From an uncultured Bacteroidales bacterium (lineage in GTDB: Bacteria > Bacteroidota > Bacteroidia > Bacteroidales > FEN-979): a DNA stretch of 38,589 nt. The stretch spans positions 1-38,589 of the forward strand of contig CAIWTA010000095.1 of the NCBI GenBank assembly GCA_903915465.1, written 5' to 3'. The number at the start of each line of letters is the position of its first letter. Positions within the stretch are counted from its first letter, which is position 1. The position numbers were made by a program, and so were the translations under genes. Shown here in pieces: positions 24,085 through 33,902 of this stretch. Under the pieces are notes generated by a model, which ran no database searches, was not told the DNA's origin, and saw nothing but the letters and a program-made list of their open reading frames with translations.

Positions 24085-24927
24085 CTAAAATAAAAACAAT
24101 ATCCGCAAATTGAAATACAAAAATACAAAAGTTGCCGAAAGAAAAATCGTATCAAAACGATCCAATATTCCTCCATGCCCGGGAAGTATGTTCCCTGAAT
24201 CTTTCAGATTCAGGCTCCTTTTAAACAGAGATTCGGCAAGGTCGCCAAAGGTGCCGAAGAGGACGACAAGGATCATAAGGGCAATCCAGTCGATCAAAGG
24301 AATTCCTGTGGAGACAGCATACAGGCCATACGTTGCAAATGCAGCTATAATAACTCCTCCGATCGTTCCTTCCCAAGTCTTCTTTGGAGAAATACGTTCG
24401 AAAAATTTATGTTTCCCGAAATTTTTACCAACTAAGTAGGCTCCTGTATCGTAAAGCCAGGTGATCATAAAATAACCTAATAAAAATGCCGGGAAATGAC
24501 CCAAAATGCTTCCATGGGCTGTGTAATTCATGGCATTCAGCAAGGAAAGAGGTAATGCAACATATATAAGGCCAAGAAGGGTGACTGCCACATTGAACAA
24601 AGGCTTCTCTTTTTTCCGGTACAATTCGAAGATAAAAGGTATAAAAAGTAAAGGGAGGAAAGTAAATCCAAAGAATAGGGCGGCACCAGCATCCATCTGT
24701 AACGATATAAAGCCAATGAAGATGTACCAAATTGTTCCAAGAACTGTGCCCGTCCATCTCTGTGGTTTACAATCATCTGTGGTGGTTACTGAGTAGAATT
24801 CCCATAGTCCCAGGATTGCGACAGCCAGAAAAATTAAAGCAAATGCCCAGCGACTGAAGTACAGTGAAGCGATGATCAAAAAAACCATTGAAAGTCCTGT
24901 AATTGTTCTGGCCCAGAAATTATTCAT
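24085..24927 (-). CDS. cdsA: Phosphatidate cytidylyltransferase
   Basis: A 280-residue membrane protein with about eight helices, ending with the CDP-diglyceride synthetase signature SLFKRSLNLKDSGNILPGHGGILDRFD. It converts phosphatidate and CTP into CDP-diacylglycerol at the inner membrane. The start is ATG 24927, which overlaps the DUF2007 stop by 8 bases (ATGAATAA); an upstream in-frame ATG (24969) would add 14 residues inside the DUF2007 gene. Gene order LUD-DUF2007-cdsA-psd with overlaps or 3-4 base gaps points to a tightly coupled unit. Confidence 0.93.
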   Translation of the reverse strand: MNNFWARTITGLSMVFLIIASLYFSRWAFALIFLAVAILGLWEFYSVTTTDDCKPQRWTGTVLGTIWYIFIGFISLQMDAGAALFFGFTFLPLLFIPFIFELYRKKEKPLFNVAVTLLGLIYVALPLSLLNAMNYTAHGSILGHFPAFLLGYFMITWLYDTGAYLVGKNFGKHKFFERISPKKTWEGTIGGVIIAAFATYGLYAVSTGIPLIDWIALMILVVLFGTFGDLAESLFKRSLNLKDSGNILPGHGGILDRFDTIFLSATFVFLYFNLRILFLF

Positions 24928-25129
24928 TCGCTTCAAATCTGGTGGTAATTTGTTTTGCAATGAGGACATCGTTTTGCTTCACGTAAAGTTCAATTTCACC
25001 GATAAAGTATGAAGAATCCTGTTTGTTGATAACAAAACTGGGAATTTCGTTTTCTTCAAGTATGGCCTTGAGGATTTCCGCTTTATAGCTGGCGGTAGAG
25101 CGAAAGATCACTTCCCACTGTTCATCCAT
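24920..25129 (-). CDS. DUF2007 small protein
   Basis: A 69-residue protein typical of DUF2007 (putative signal transducer): WEVIFRSTASYKAEILKAILEENEIPSFVINKQDSS, then GEIELYVKQNDVLIAKQI. The fold is ACT/PII-like, recalled from family descriptions, and the function is unknown. Its stop overlaps the CdsA start by 8 bases, and it begins 4 bases after the LUD gene, so it is part of the same unit. A CdsA-linked regulator or adaptor role would be a guess. Confidence 0.85.
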   Translation of the reverse strand: MDEQWEVIFRSTASYKAEILKAILEENEIPSFVINKQDSSYFIGEIELYVKQNDVLIAKQITTRFEANE

Positions 25130-25133
25130 GTTT

Positions 25134-25790
25134 TCAGGGATTCAAATGAGCACAATCCTCCAGAAGGAATACATACAATTCTTTGGGTCCATGTGCTCCC
25201 ATGACAAGTGTCTTTTCAATGTCGGCAGTTCGGCTGGGCCCTGTAATAAGGGAGATCATTGAAGGAAAATCCTGGGTGTATTTTTTCCGCATGTTCTGAA
25301 AGGCTTGCCGCAGATCTGGAACCAATTGGGATGTATAAGCCAGTACAAGATGTATTTCCGGAAAAACATTTATTCTTCTTCCGGGGGATATTCTCGAAGA
25401 GACCATTACACTTCCCAATCGTGCTACCAGGTATTCACAGCGCGTGATGCCAAGCTTTAATTCAAAAAAACGTTCAGTATCCGATTCGTAAGGGATTCCT
25501 CCTTGTTTAAGCAACCGCTGAATTTTTTCATCATAGCAAAACAGCACAGGCCAGTCTTTTTCAAGAATAAAAGATTGCAAAACAGACAGAAATTCGTCAT
25601 CACTTTCGCAATAAACAAATTTGCCGGAAACCTTCAGCAATTCCTGTGCGAAAGTCACATCAAGAGGTTCATCCATCGCAGTGTAGACAGAAGAATCAAC
25701 GTCAAGGATGGGATATGGTGTTTCTGTTTTCTCAATCAGGGCGTCCCGGATTTTTTTCAGGACTTTTTCTTTTGAGGTACTTTCTTCCAT
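25134..25790 (-). CDS. LUD-domain protein (LutC/YkgG type), solitary
   Basis: A 218-residue protein with a LUD domain, ending LITGPSRTADIEKTLVMGAHGPKELYVFLLED, the characteristic YkgG/LutC motif. LutC proteins normally work with the iron-sulfur proteins LutA and LutB in lactate oxidation, but no LutA or LutB gene is nearby. Here it lies between ftsH and DUF2007-cdsA-psd with a 4-base gap to DUF2007. From memory, an FtsH-LUD-CdsA order recurs in Bacteroidota, so a different, lipid- or membrane-linked task is likely. No cofactor motif is visible. The substrate is unknown. Confidence 0.88.
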   Translation of the reverse strand: MEESTSKEKVLKKIRDALIEKTETPYPILDVDSSVYTAMDEPLDVTFAQELLKVSGKFVYCESDDEFLSVLQSFILEKDWPVLFCYDEKIQRLLKQGGIPYESDTERFFELKLGITRCEYLVARLGSVMVSSRISPGRRINVFPEIHLVLAYTSQLVPDLRQAFQNMRKKYTQDFPSMISLITGPSRTADIEKTLVMGAHGPKELYVFLLEDCAHLNP

Positions 25791-25811
25791 TTGCTATAAA
25801 TGCTAAAGAAG

Positions 25812-27908
25812 TTACTTACCTGGTTCTATTGATTTGACATCTTTGTCGGCGATTCCGGAATTAGTACTACTTTCCTCCCCAGCGTTTTGGGTAATCAAAA
25901 AGGTTTTCTCGGATTCCGTGTCAAAAGGTCGCTTTCCAAAAACTTCTTCCAGGTCTTCTTTGAATATTACTTCTTTCTCAAGCAGAACGTTTGCAAGCTT
26001 GTCTAGTTTTTCTTTGTTTTCCCGCAGGATAACTTTTGCCTTCTCGTAAGCGGATTCAATCAGGAGGCTGATTTCCTGATCGATTACCTCAGCGGTTTTT
26101 TCGCTATAAGGTTTTTGAAATGAATATTCTGCCTGACCGGAAGAATCATAGAAGCTGATGTTCCCGATTTTCTTATTCAACCCGAAGTAAACCACCATTG
26201 CATAAGCCTGTTTGGTAACTTTTTCAAGATCATTCAGGGCTCCGGTGGAGATTTTTCCAAAAATGATTTCTTCAGAGGCACGTCCACCAAGTGCAGCAGT
26301 TATTTCATCAAACATTTGTTCGTACGTAGTAATCTGTCTTTCCTCAGGTAAATACCAGGCAGCTCCGAGGGCTTTTCCACGAGGAACAATAGTGACTTTT
26401 ACTAATGGATGTGCGTACTCAAGCAACCAGCTTACAGAAGCATGTCCTGCTTCATGAAATGCAATGACTTTTTTCTCATGGGGAGAAATGATCTTATTCC
26501 GTTTCTCTAATCCGCCGATGATACGGTCTATGGCATCCATGAAATCCTGTTTCCCGATAACAGTTTTATTTTTTCGTGCAGCGATCAGGGCGGATTCATT
26601 ACATACGTTTGCGATATCGGCTCCTGAAAATCCAGGGGTTTGTTTAGCAAGAAATTCCACATTCAAAGAGTCGTCAAGCTTTAATGGCTTCAGATGAACG
26701 AGGAAAATTGCCTTTCTTTCCTCCAGATCTGGCAATTCAACATGTATCTGCCTGTCGAAGCGGCCTGCGCGCATTAGTGCACGATCGAGGATATCAGCCC
26801 GGTTGGTTGCAGCAAGAATGATAACACCGGCATTGGTTGCAAAACCATCCATTTCTGTGAGCAGTTGGTTCAGCGTATTTTCTCTTTCATCATTGCCTCC
26901 GGTGATTGCATTTCTTCCGCGGGCACGGCCAATGGCATCGATCTCATCAATAAAAATAATACAGGGTGCTTTTTCCTTGGCCTGACGGAAAAGGTCGCGT
27001 ACACGGGAGGCGCCAACACCCACAAACATTTCAACGAAATCGGATCCGGAAATAGAGAAGAATGGAACTTTTGCTTCCCCGGCAACTGCTTTGGCAAGCA
27101 ATGTTTTACCTGTTCCGGGAGGACCCACAAGCAAAGCACCTTTCGGGATTTTTCCACCTAAGGTTGTATATTTTAATGGATTCTTCAGAAAATCCACAAT
27201 TTCCATGACCTCTACCTTTGCCTCTTCAAGCCCGGCTACGTCATTGAAAGTAATGTTCACCATAGTATCTTTATCAAATAGCTGGGCTTTAGATTTTCCA
27301 ATGTTAAAAATCTGGCCGCCACCGCCACCGCCACGGTTCATCAAACGCATAATAAGGAACCATATCCCGATTAAAATAATAATGGGAATGAGATAATTGA
27401 GAATATCTCCGAAAATATCCTTCCTGCTATCAGTTGCGGGTGGATAAGGAAACTGTTTGATGAATTGCTGAACCTGTTGAGGTGTCTTGCCAGCTCTTGT
27501 CATCTGCGTTGCAGTGCTATCACGTGTGTCTTTCAGTAATCCCCAGAAAATGTCACCGGAAGGAACCTGGTAATAATATTGTGGATTGTTGCTGAAGGAG
27601 GAGCCAAAACTCTTTTTAAGGAATTCCTTGTATGTAGTATCTTTTGAGAGTTTTTCTTTTTTGATATAGATCTCTGCCTTTTCCTTATTTATCACCACAA
27701 TTTTTTCAACATCCTGTTTTACCAGCATCTCTGCAACTTTATTCCAGGTAGTTTCTTTAACAGGGTTTGAGTAATTGAAATACTGGATGGCAATAAAAAC
27801 AACGGCCAGGATTGCGTAGATCCAGTAGAAGCTGAATTTCTGCTTGTTTTTTTTATTCGAACTAAAATTGGGGGAAAAATTCGTATTTTTCTTTTCTTTA
27901 TCTGCCAT
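25812..27908 (-). CDS. ftsH: FtsH membrane AAA+ zinc metalloprotease
   Basis: A 698-residue protein: helix 1 (about 27-43), periplasmic domain (about 50-168), helix 2 (about 170-189), a glycine-rich linker (NRGGGGGGQ), then the AAA+ domain with Walker A GPPGTGKT (262-269), Walker B D321-E322 and SRH around 360-385. The M41 peptidase site HEAGH is at 485-489. It degrades misfolded membrane proteins and, in enterobacteria, LpxC, which balances lipid A against phospholipid. That link makes its place ahead of cdsA and psd notable. It begins 28 bases after RsfS. Confidence 0.97.
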   Translation of the reverse strand: MADKEKKNTNFSPNFSSNKKNKQKFSFYWIYAILAVVFIAIQYFNYSNPVKETTWNKVAEMLVKQDVEKIVVINKEKAEIYIKKEKLSKDTTYKEFLKKSFGSSFSNNPQYYYQVPSGDIFWGLLKDTRDSTATQMTRAGKTPQQVQQFIKQFPYPPATDSRKDIFGDILNYLIPIIILIGIWFLIMRLMNRGGGGGGQIFNIGKSKAQLFDKDTMVNITFNDVAGLEEAKVEVMEIVDFLKNPLKYTTLGGKIPKGALLVGPPGTGKTLLAKAVAGEAKVPFFSISGSDFVEMFVGVGASRVRDLFRQAKEKAPCIIFIDEIDAIGRARGRNAITGGNDERENTLNQLLTEMDGFATNAGVIILAATNRADILDRALMRAGRFDRQIHVELPDLEERKAIFLVHLKPLKLDDSLNVEFLAKQTPGFSGADIANVCNESALIAARKNKTVIGKQDFMDAIDRIIGGLEKRNKIISPHEKKVIAFHEAGHASVSWLLEYAHPLVKVTIVPRGKALGAAWYLPEERQITTYEQMFDEITAALGGRASEEIIFGKISTGALNDLEKVTKQAYAMVVYFGLNKKIGNISFYDSSGQAEYSFQKPYSEKTAEVIDQEISLLIESAYEKAKVILRENKEKLDKLANVLLEKEVIFKEDLEEVFGKRPFDTESEKTFLITQNAGEESSTNSGIADKDVKSIEPGK

Positions 27909-27936
27909 TCTGTCTGATTCCTGTAATATGATTTAT

Positions 27937-28314
27937 TTAGTCAGGTGATTTAATTCTTGTAATCTGTGTGTCAGCCCATAATTGCTCAAGGTTATAGAAG
28001 GTCCGCCTGCTTTCCTGGAAAATATGAACAATGATTTCGCTGTAGTCAATCAAAATCCATTCCGCATTTTCAAAACCTTCTTTATGGAAGACATTTAGTC
28101 CTTTTTCTTTCTTTACATCTTCCATCACACAAGTTGCAAGGGCTTCAACCTGAGGTCGGGAAGTTCCGTGACATATGATAAATGCATCGCATAATCCATT
28201 GTTCATTTTCGAGAAATCCATGACAACAGGATCTTTCCCTTTTTTTTTCAGGATCGATTCTATTATCACATCGGTTAGGGATGCTGTACCATCTGATTTC
28301 TTTTTTCTTGGCAT
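27937..28314 (-). CDS. rsfS: Ribosomal silencing factor RsfS
   Basis: A 125-residue protein of the RsfS/Iojap family: MPRKKKSDGTASLTD, KDPVVMDFSKMNNGLCDAFIICHGTSRPQVEALA, and GFENAEWILIDYSEIIVHIFQ. It binds L14 on the large ribosomal subunit and blocks subunit joining under starvation. The start is ATG 28314; the longer frame to TTG 28347 passes through the likely -7 box at 28335-28342. Its own promoter (28335-28363) lies between it and the LOG gene. It is the first gene of the RsfS-FtsH-LUD-DUF2007-CdsA-Psd unit. Confidence 0.92.
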   Translation of the reverse strand: MPRKKKSDGTASLTDVIIESILKKKGKDPVVMDFSKMNNGLCDAFIICHGTSRPQVEALATCVMEDVKKEKGLNVFHKEGFENAEWILIDYSEIIVHIFQESRRTFYNLEQLWADTQITRIKSPD

Positions 28315-28334
28315 TAAGTTATAAAAATTCAGTA

Positions 28335-28363
28335 CAAAAATACACAATTAAACCTAATCTCAA
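28335..28363 (-). promoter_or_regulatory. Promoter for the rsfS-ftsH operon
   Basis: On the minus strand the -7 box TATTTTTG (28335-28342) matches the consensus, with TTG (28361-28363) 18 bases upstream as -33. Predicted transcription start is about 15 bases before ATG 28314. It may drive the whole run down to psd. Confidence 0.55.
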
Positions 28364-28396
28364 GAGCAATAAAGCCCTGAAAGATAAGGTTGCATT

Positions 28397-29104
28397 TTAA
28401 AAGTTTGGTTTCAATGCATATTGTCTATAAAAAGCATTGATAAAATTGACGGTTTCTTCAGCGGTATCGGCAAGGAAAAACAAATCGAGATCATCAGCGG
28501 AGATGTTTTTTTCATCAAGAACAACTGACTTTATCCAATTGACCAAGCCTTCCCAGTATTTTTTCCCTACCAGGACAATCGGAAAACGAGCCTGCTTATG
28601 TGTTTGAATCAGTGTGATGGCTTCAGTTAGCTCATCTAATGTTCCATATCCACCAGGCATTGCAACAAATCCCATTGAATACTTCATGAACATGGTTTTT
28701 CTTACGAAAAAATAGTCGAAAGTCAGAAGCCTGTTGCTGTCGATGAATGGGTTTGGCTTTTGTTCAAAAGGTAAGGCAATGTTCAATCCGACAGATTTGC
28801 CACCAGCAAAATGGGCACCTTTGTTTGCTGCTTCCATAATGCCTTTTCCACCACCTGTAATAATCCCGAAGCCTGACTTCGTAAGCAGGTATGCAATCTC
28901 TTCAGTCAGTTTATAATACTTATGGTCCTCATTTGTTCGTGCAGAACCAAAGATTGAAACACAAGGTCCGATTCTTGTCAGCTTCTGAAAACCTTCCACC
29001 ATTTCTGACATGACTTTAAAAATTTCCCATGTGTCGTAACTGATAGTTTCTGACCAGTTCTTTTGCTGGAAAGATTCCTTGATCATATCTTCTTCTTGAA
29101 TCAT
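28397..29104 (-). CDS. LOG family protein (TIGR00730)
   Basis: A 235-residue Rossmann-like protein with the LOG motifs: ITGGGKGIMEAANKGA (82-97) and PGGYGTLDELTE (150-161), where the conserved Gly-Thr-x-x-Glu binds the nucleotide phosphate and E158 is the likely catalytic residue. LOG proteins remove ribose-5-phosphate from cytokinin nucleotides in plants; bacterial relatives are AMP/CMP-type nucleosidases or of unknown role. The gene starts at ATG 29104, 23 bases after a good -7 box, and is 82 bases upstream of rsfS, so it may be a separate transcript. Confidence 0.9.
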   Translation of the reverse strand: MIQEEDMIKESFQQKNWSETISYDTWEIFKVMSEMVEGFQKLTRIGPCVSIFGSARTNEDHKYYKLTEEIAYLLTKSGFGIITGGGKGIMEAANKGAHFAGGKSVGLNIALPFEQKPNPFIDSNRLLTFDYFFVRKTMFMKYSMGFVAMPGGYGTLDELTEAITLIQTHKQARFPIVLVGKKYWEGLVNWIKSVVLDEKNISADDLDLFFLADTAEETVNFINAFYRQYALKPNF

Positions 29105-29126
29105 GGCTTTATTAGTATTTAGCGGT

Positions 29127-29134
29127 CAAAGGTA
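29127..29134 (-). promoter_or_regulatory. -7 box for the LOG gene
   Basis: On the minus strand TACCTTTG matches TAnnTTTG exactly, 22 bases before ATG 29104. A -33 TTG is missing at the expected distance. Confidence 0.5.
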
Positions 29135-29159
29135 AAGAAAAGTATCTTTGAATCCACCA

Positions 29160-29221
29160 CTTGCCAGGTCGCGAAGCGTCTGTTGGGTAATTCCATAGCC
29201 CGCAGGGCATCAACAGCTACC
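29160..29221. repeat. Candidate dispersed intergenic repeat
   Basis: The gap between the LOG gene promoter and the UvrA stop holds 'cttgccaggtcgcgaagcg', 'tctgttgggtaattcc' and 'gcccgcagggc' (a 4-bp GCCC/GGGC hairpin). I recall this phrase as an intergenic repeat of Bacteroidota assemblies, but cannot confirm it. No coding potential. Confidence 0.3.
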
Positions 29222-29231
29222 GGTAAATAAG

Positions 29232-32045
29232 TCATGAATGCTGTAAAACATCTTTCAAATGAAGCGCAGTAAAACTCGTTGGGTGATGAATTATTTGTTC
29301 CGGCGTTCCTTCACAGATGATCTCACCACCATCATCACCTCCTTCAGGTCCAAGATCGATGATGTAATCCGCAACCTTAATTACTTCCATGTTGTGTTCA
29401 ATGATCAGAACGGTATTGCCTTTATCAACAAGCTTATTCAGGACATGCAACAGCACCTTCACATCTTCGAAATGCAAACCCGTTGTTGGCTCATCCATGA
29501 TGTAAAGTGTATTTCCGGTATCCATCTTCGAGAGTTCAGCCGCCAGTTTAACCCGCTGGGCCTCACCGCCAGATAGCGTAGTTGATTGCTGTCCCAAAGT
29601 TATGTACCCGAGACCTACTTCATTCAGCATTTTTATTTTATGCAGGATCATCGGGACGCTTTCAAAGAATTCTGCTGCCTGCTCAATTGTCATGTTTAAA
29701 AGGTCGTTTATAGATTTCCCTTTATACCTGACCTCCAAGGTCTCCCGGTTATACCGTTTCCCGTTACAGGTTTCGCAAAGTACATAAACATCAGGAAGAA
29801 AATTCATTTCGATGATACGTAGCCCCGCTCCTTTGCATGTTTCACATCGGCCACCCTTGACATTGAAGGAGAACCTGCCAGGCTTGTATCCGCGAATTTT
29901 TGATTCAGGAAGTTCTGCAAACAGCTTCCTGATTTCATCGAAGACTTTTGTATAAGTTGCTGGATTGGACCGTGGAGTTCGTCCGATCGGAGATTGATTA
30001 ATTTCAATGACCTTATCTATGTTCTTAACTCCTTCTATGGTTGAATATGGCAGTGGATTTTTTTCACTCCTGTAAAAATGCCGGCTGAGGATCGGATAGA
30101 GGGTTTCGTTAATTAGTGAAGATTTCCCGCTACCAGACATCCCTGTTATACAAATCAGCTTACCCAGCGGAAGCTTCAGCGTTACATTTTTTAAATTATT
30201 TCCACTCGCCCCGTGAAGTGCCAGAAAGTTTCCATTTCCTTTGCGATGTTCAGCCGGGACTTCAATGTACTTTCTTCCGCTTAGGTACTCACCAGTCAGA
30301 CTGTCAGATTGCATAATTTCTTCCGGCGTGCCGGAAGCTACGATTCTGCCACCATGTAAACCCGCACCGGGACCAATGTCGATCACATAATCTGCGGCAA
30401 GAATTGTTTCTTTATCGTGTTCAACTACGATCACAGAATTTCCGGTATCCCTCAGATCCTTCAGCGCGCGGATCAACCGCATATTATCATGTTGATGAAG
30501 GCCAATACTTGGTTCATCAAGAATGTAAAGCACCCCTACTAATTGTGATCCGATCTGCGTGGCCAGCCTGATCCGCTGAGATTCACCACCGGAAAGACTT
30601 CTTGCGGTGCGGTTCAGCGTCAGGTACCCAATGCCTACATCCAATAAAAACTGAATTCTGTTCTTAATTTCCCGGACGATTTCAAAGGAAATAACTCTTT
30701 TCCTTTCATCCAGATGGTCACTGATCCCATCAAACCAGCGTGAAAGATTGATCAAGCCCATGTTGGAAAGCTCGGCAATATTCTTGCCGGCTATCTTGAA
30801 GAAAAGGGATTCATTTTTCAACCGGGTACCATGGCATTCCTGACAATCGATCTTATTCATGAAACTGCTGGCCCACTTCATGATTCCCGATGCGGATGAT
30901 TCTGCATTTTGTGTATTGATAAAACTGACAATACCTTCAAAATTCAGCGCATAGGAAGAAGTAATCCCCAAATAATCATTTTTTACGCGGAAAAGCTCAT
31001 CCGAACCATATAAAATGAGATTGATCGCATGCTCCGGAATTTCTTTAATTGGCGTATTGAGATCAAAGCTGTATTTTTCACCAATGGCCTCCATCTGCTT
31101 GAAGATCCAGGAGTTTTTATATTCCCCCAACGGAACAATGCCACCTTTGCGGATACAATTTGACTTGTCGGGAATAATCTTGTTTATATCTATTTCAGAA
31201 ATGGTACCGAGTCCGTTACATTTTGGACAAGCTCCATAGGGAGAATTGAAGGAGAATGAATTAGGTTCTGGCTCATCATAAGAAATACCGGATGTCGGGC
31301 ACATGAGCAACCTGCTGAAATGACGTACAGAATGATCACTCATATCCATCACCATCAGGATATCTTTGCCATGATGCATCGCAAGATTGATAGAGTTGGT
31401 TAACCTTACAACGGATTCAGGCTTGACTGTGATCTGGTCGATGACAGTCTCGATATCATGGACCTTGTACCTGTCTAATTGAAGACCGTGATGAAGTTCA
31501 GCAATTTCTCCATCAATCCTGACCTTCACAAATCCTTGTTTCCTGATTTGCTCAAAGAGTTCACGGTAATGGCCTTTGCGGCCTTTTACCATGGGAGCAA
31601 GCACCTGAATATTTTTATTGTCGTATTTATTCAAGACCAGTTGAATGATCTGTTGTTCGGTGTTCCTGACCATTTTCTCTCCTGTCACGTATGAGTAAGC
31701 ATCCGAAACTCGCGCGTAAAGGAGCCGTAAAAAATCATAGATCTCTGTAATGGTTCCGACCGTTGATCTGGGATTTCTGTTTGTCGATTTTTGTTCGATG
31801 GAGATAACCGGACTTAATCCTTTGATTTGATCTACATCAGGTCTTTCAAGATTTCCAATGAACTGACGCGCGTAGGCAGAAAAAGTTTCCATGTACCGGC
31901 GCTGACCTTCAGCATAGATAGTGTCGAACGCCAGAGAAGATTTTCCGCTTCCGCTGAGTCCGGTAAACACTACAAATTTATTCCGGGGAACGACAACGTC
32001 AATGTTCTTCAGGTTGTGAACCCTTGCACCCCAAATTTCAAGCAT
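29232..32045 (-). CDS. uvrA: Excinuclease ABC subunit A
   Basis: A 937-residue DNA damage-recognition ATPase of nucleotide excision repair, full length. Two ABC modules: Walker A GLSGSGKS (about 29-36) and GMSGSGKSS near 630, each with LSGGE signatures ([26 protein letters not shown]). The first zinc finger (about 249-276) has CPTS where CPxC is usual, so one of four cysteines is replaced by serine. The second zinc module (CETCKGAG...CETCNGKRY) is intact. The start is ATG 32045 ([16 protein letters not shown]), typical of UvrA; the frame extends to a GTG at 32054. It lies 31 bases downstream of the transglycosylase gene. Confidence 0.97.
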   Translation of the reverse strand: MLEIWGARVHNLKNIDVVVPRNKFVVFTGLSGSGKSSLAFDTIYAEGQRRYMETFSAYARQFIGNLERPDVDQIKGLSPVISIEQKSTNRNPRSTVGTITEIYDFLRLLYARVSDAYSYVTGEKMVRNTEQQIIQLVLNKYDNKNIQVLAPMVKGRKGHYRELFEQIRKQGFVKVRIDGEIAELHHGLQLDRYKVHDIETVIDQITVKPESVVRLTNSINLAMHHGKDILMVMDMSDHSVRHFSRLLMCPTSGISYDEPEPNSFSFNSPYGACPKCNGLGTISEIDINKIIPDKSNCIRKGGIVPLGEYKNSWIFKQMEAIGEKYSFDLNTPIKEIPEHAINLILYGSDELFRVKNDYLGITSSYALNFEGIVSFINTQNAESSASGIMKWASSFMNKIDCQECHGTRLKNESLFFKIAGKNIAELSNMGLINLSRWFDGISDHLDERKRVISFEIVREIKNRIQFLLDVGIGYLTLNRTARSLSGGESQRIRLATQIGSQLVGVLYILDEPSIGLHQHDNMRLIRALKDLRDTGNSVIVVEHDKETILAADYVIDIGPGAGLHGGRIVASGTPEEIMQSDSLTGEYLSGRKYIEVPAEHRKGNGNFLALHGASGNNLKNVTLKLPLGKLICITGMSGSGKSSLINETLYPILSRHFYRSEKNPLPYSTIEGVKNIDKVIEINQSPIGRTPRSNPATYTKVFDEIRKLFAELPESKIRGYKPGRFSFNVKGGRCETCKGAGLRIIEMNFLPDVYVLCETCNGKRYNRETLEVRYKGKSINDLLNMTIEQAAEFFESVPMILHKIKMLNEVGLGYITLGQQSTTLSGGEAQRVKLAAELSKMDTGNTLYIMDEPTTGLHFEDVKVLLHVLNKLVDKGNTVLIIEHNMEVIKVADYIIDLGPEGGDDGGEIICEGTPEQIIHHPTSFTALHLKDVLQHS

Positions 32046-32076
32046 TTCTTCCACAGCAAATCAAGTAAGATAGTTT

Positions 32077-33081
32077 TTACCAGCGATTCTGGTCGATTCT
32101 TAGCGTATCGTGGAAAAATGTTTCACTTCCGGGAATACTTTTTGAAAGATTCTCTGCTTTTAAAGATCCTTCCTGGGGAAGCGTGATGAGATAAGGTTTT
32201 CCCGATTTATTTGTCAGAGAATACCGGCGTAACCATGGATTAAACTCACGGAGAATCCGGTAGTTGATCTTCAGCTTGAAAGCAAAAGCTGCCAGGTCGC
32301 TGATCGAAGAATCCACGGTGATAGTATAAGTTTTGAGCGGTGGATAGAAATCTTTTTCCCGGAGGTAGAAACCATAGGAAGTCGGATGGGTATAGATCTG
32401 TTTAATAGCAAGAATCCGGTAAACATAACGGGATGTTTCTTCTACCAGGTAAGTATCAAAGTAGTTTGTGACTTTTTGCTTCTCCAAAGCCTTTCCCACA
32501 CCATCGATTCCACGATTGTATGAAGCAGCAACAAGTGTCCAATTTTTATATTCCTCGTATGCGTCATGGAAATAGCGGCAGGCAGCTTCTGTGGCTTTTT
32601 CAAGGTTATACCTTTCATCAACTTCCTCAGTAATCTCGAGTCCGTATTTTTGTCCTGTCCCTTTTATGAATTGCCAGAAACCTTCTGCTCCTGCAGATGA
32701 AACAACATTCGCCAAATTACTTTCCGCCAGGGCTAAGTATTTAAAATCGCCAGGAATGTTATTCTTTTTTAAAATTGGTTCTATGACAGGAAACCACCGG
32801 CAGGCTCTCTTGAACATAAGCGTCGTAGAAGAGTGCATATAGGTGTTGACAAGGATTTCCCGGTCAAGACTTTCGCGGACATAAAAAAGATCAAGTGGAA
32901 CCTTTTCACCTGCAAAATCAATTTTTGCAGGAATTTCGGGGGTAAGAATCTTATAATACCGTGAAAACAAGGTGCGGTATTCCTGGTCGATGTTTTTGAT
33001 CTCAATTTTAGCATAGATAAAGCAGGAGATAACGGCCAATAATAACGCACCCGCAAGAATATATTGAATTTTTTTCTTCAT
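32077..33081 (-). CDS. Lytic murein transglycosylase (MltD-like)
   Basis: A 334-residue protein with an N-terminal hydrophobic signal whose LAVISC fits a lipoprotein box (Cys20). The SLT domain is at about 95-240: catalytic E120 in LALAESNL, then AEGFWQFIKGTG and VAASYNRGIDG, the goose-type lysozyme pattern. The C-terminal part (about 265-315, TYTITVDSSISDLAAFAFKLKINYRILREFNPWL) resembles a LysM-type wall-binding module. It would cut peptidoglycan glycan strands, making 1,6-anhydro-muropeptides, the natural substrate of NagZ-like enzymes such as the GH3 fusion here. It is upstream of uvrA on the same strand. Confidence 0.88.
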   Translation of the reverse strand: MKKKIQYILAGALLLAVISCFIYAKIEIKNIDQEYRTLFSRYYKILTPEIPAKIDFAGEKVPLDLFYVRESLDREILVNTYMHSSTTLMFKRACRWFPVIEPILKKNNIPGDFKYLALAESNLANVVSSAGAEGFWQFIKGTGQKYGLEITEEVDERYNLEKATEAACRYFHDAYEEYKNWTLVAASYNRGIDGVGKALEKQKVTNYFDTYLVEETSRYVYRILAIKQIYTHPTSYGFYLREKDFYPPLKTYTITVDSSISDLAAFAFKLKINYRILREFNPWLRRYSLTNKSGKPYLITLPQEGSLKAENLSKSIPGSETFFHDTLRIDQNRW

Positions 33082-33149
33082 GTTTTTATTTTCTTTACCA
33101 CTGAGACCTATATAACTCTTTGTAACTATCAGATTATCATTGCTGTTTT

Positions 33150-33192
33150 TCTCGCAGATTTTCGCAGAGTTATGTGCAGAGTCTCGCAGATC
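33150..33192. repeat. Dispersed intergenic repeat, TCTCGCAGAT
   Basis: TCTCGCAGAT occurs twice (33150-33159 and 33182-33191) around 'ttcgcagagttatgtgcagag'. It resembles the 'ctcgcagatttcgcagag' intergenic repeats of Bacteroidota (recalled). It sits in the 268-base gap between the transglycosylase start and the RmlC stop. Otherwise that gap is AT-rich with no gene. Confidence 0.55.
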
Positions 33193-33349
33193 ATAAGAAT
33201 AATTTTTTCATCGGAACTACTCGTGAACTATTTAAGTTATCAGTTTTGATGTTCCTAATTATTTTTGTTAGGAGAAGCCTTAGTGGTATAAAATGAATAA
33301 AATTGTTCGAAACGATTTTTGGAAAAAATATGTAAAAATAGAAAATCGA

Positions 33350-33892
33350 CTAGAATGGACTTACAAAATTTCTGAATGCAGCGCAGGATTTATCCTTTTC
33401 AGAAAGAACCGGGTCGCTGGTTCCCCATTGAATCTGAAGATCAGTATCATTCCAGGCAATACTTTTTTCAGATTCCTTATTATAAACGGCGGTACATTTA
33501 TAGAAAAAGACTGTGTCGTCTTCCAATGTTAAGAATCCATGCGCAAACCCTTTAGGAATCCAGTACATTCGTTTGTTTCTTTCCGAAAGTTCGACGCCTT
33601 CCCATTTTCCATACGTCGGGGATTTCTTTCTGAGATCGACCGCTACGTCAAGCACAGCGCCTTTCATCACCCGCACCAATTTCCCTTGCGCAAACGGAGG
33701 AACCTGGAAATGTAATCCACGTAAAACACCTTTCGCCGATTTGGATTCATTATCCTGTAAAAAGGTGAAATCCAACCCCATGGTCAGGAATTTTTCTTTG
33801 TTGTAGGATTCAAAAAAATATCCCCGTTCATCCTGATAGATGTCTGGTTCAATAATAAGAAGGCCGTCAAGCCGGGTTTTGATGATTTTCAT
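33350..33892 (-). CDS. rfbC: dTDP-4-dehydrorhamnose 3,5-epimerase (RmlC)
   Basis: A 180-residue cupin of the RmlC family, full length. The active-site motif LRGLHFQVPP holds the catalytic histidine; DVAVDLRKKSPTYGKWEGVELSE and IPKGFAHGFLTLEDD follow. It converts dTDP-4-dehydro-6-deoxyglucose into the L-rhamnose precursor for cell-surface glycans. The start is ATG 33892 (MKIIKTRLDGLLIIEPDIYQDERG); the longer frame runs back through the lpd gene and is rejected. It starts 10 bases after the Lpd stop. No rmlA, rmlB or rmlD is near, so these must lie elsewhere. Confidence 0.92.
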   Translation of the reverse strand: MKIIKTRLDGLLIIEPDIYQDERGYFFESYNKEKFLTMGLDFTFLQDNESKSAKGVLRGLHFQVPPFAQGKLVRVMKGAVLDVAVDLRKKSPTYGKWEGVELSERNKRMYWIPKGFAHGFLTLEDDTVFFYKCTAVYNKESEKSIAWNDTDLQIQWGTSDPVLSEKDKSCAAFRNFVSPF

Positions 33893-33902
33893 GAAGTCGT
33901 TT

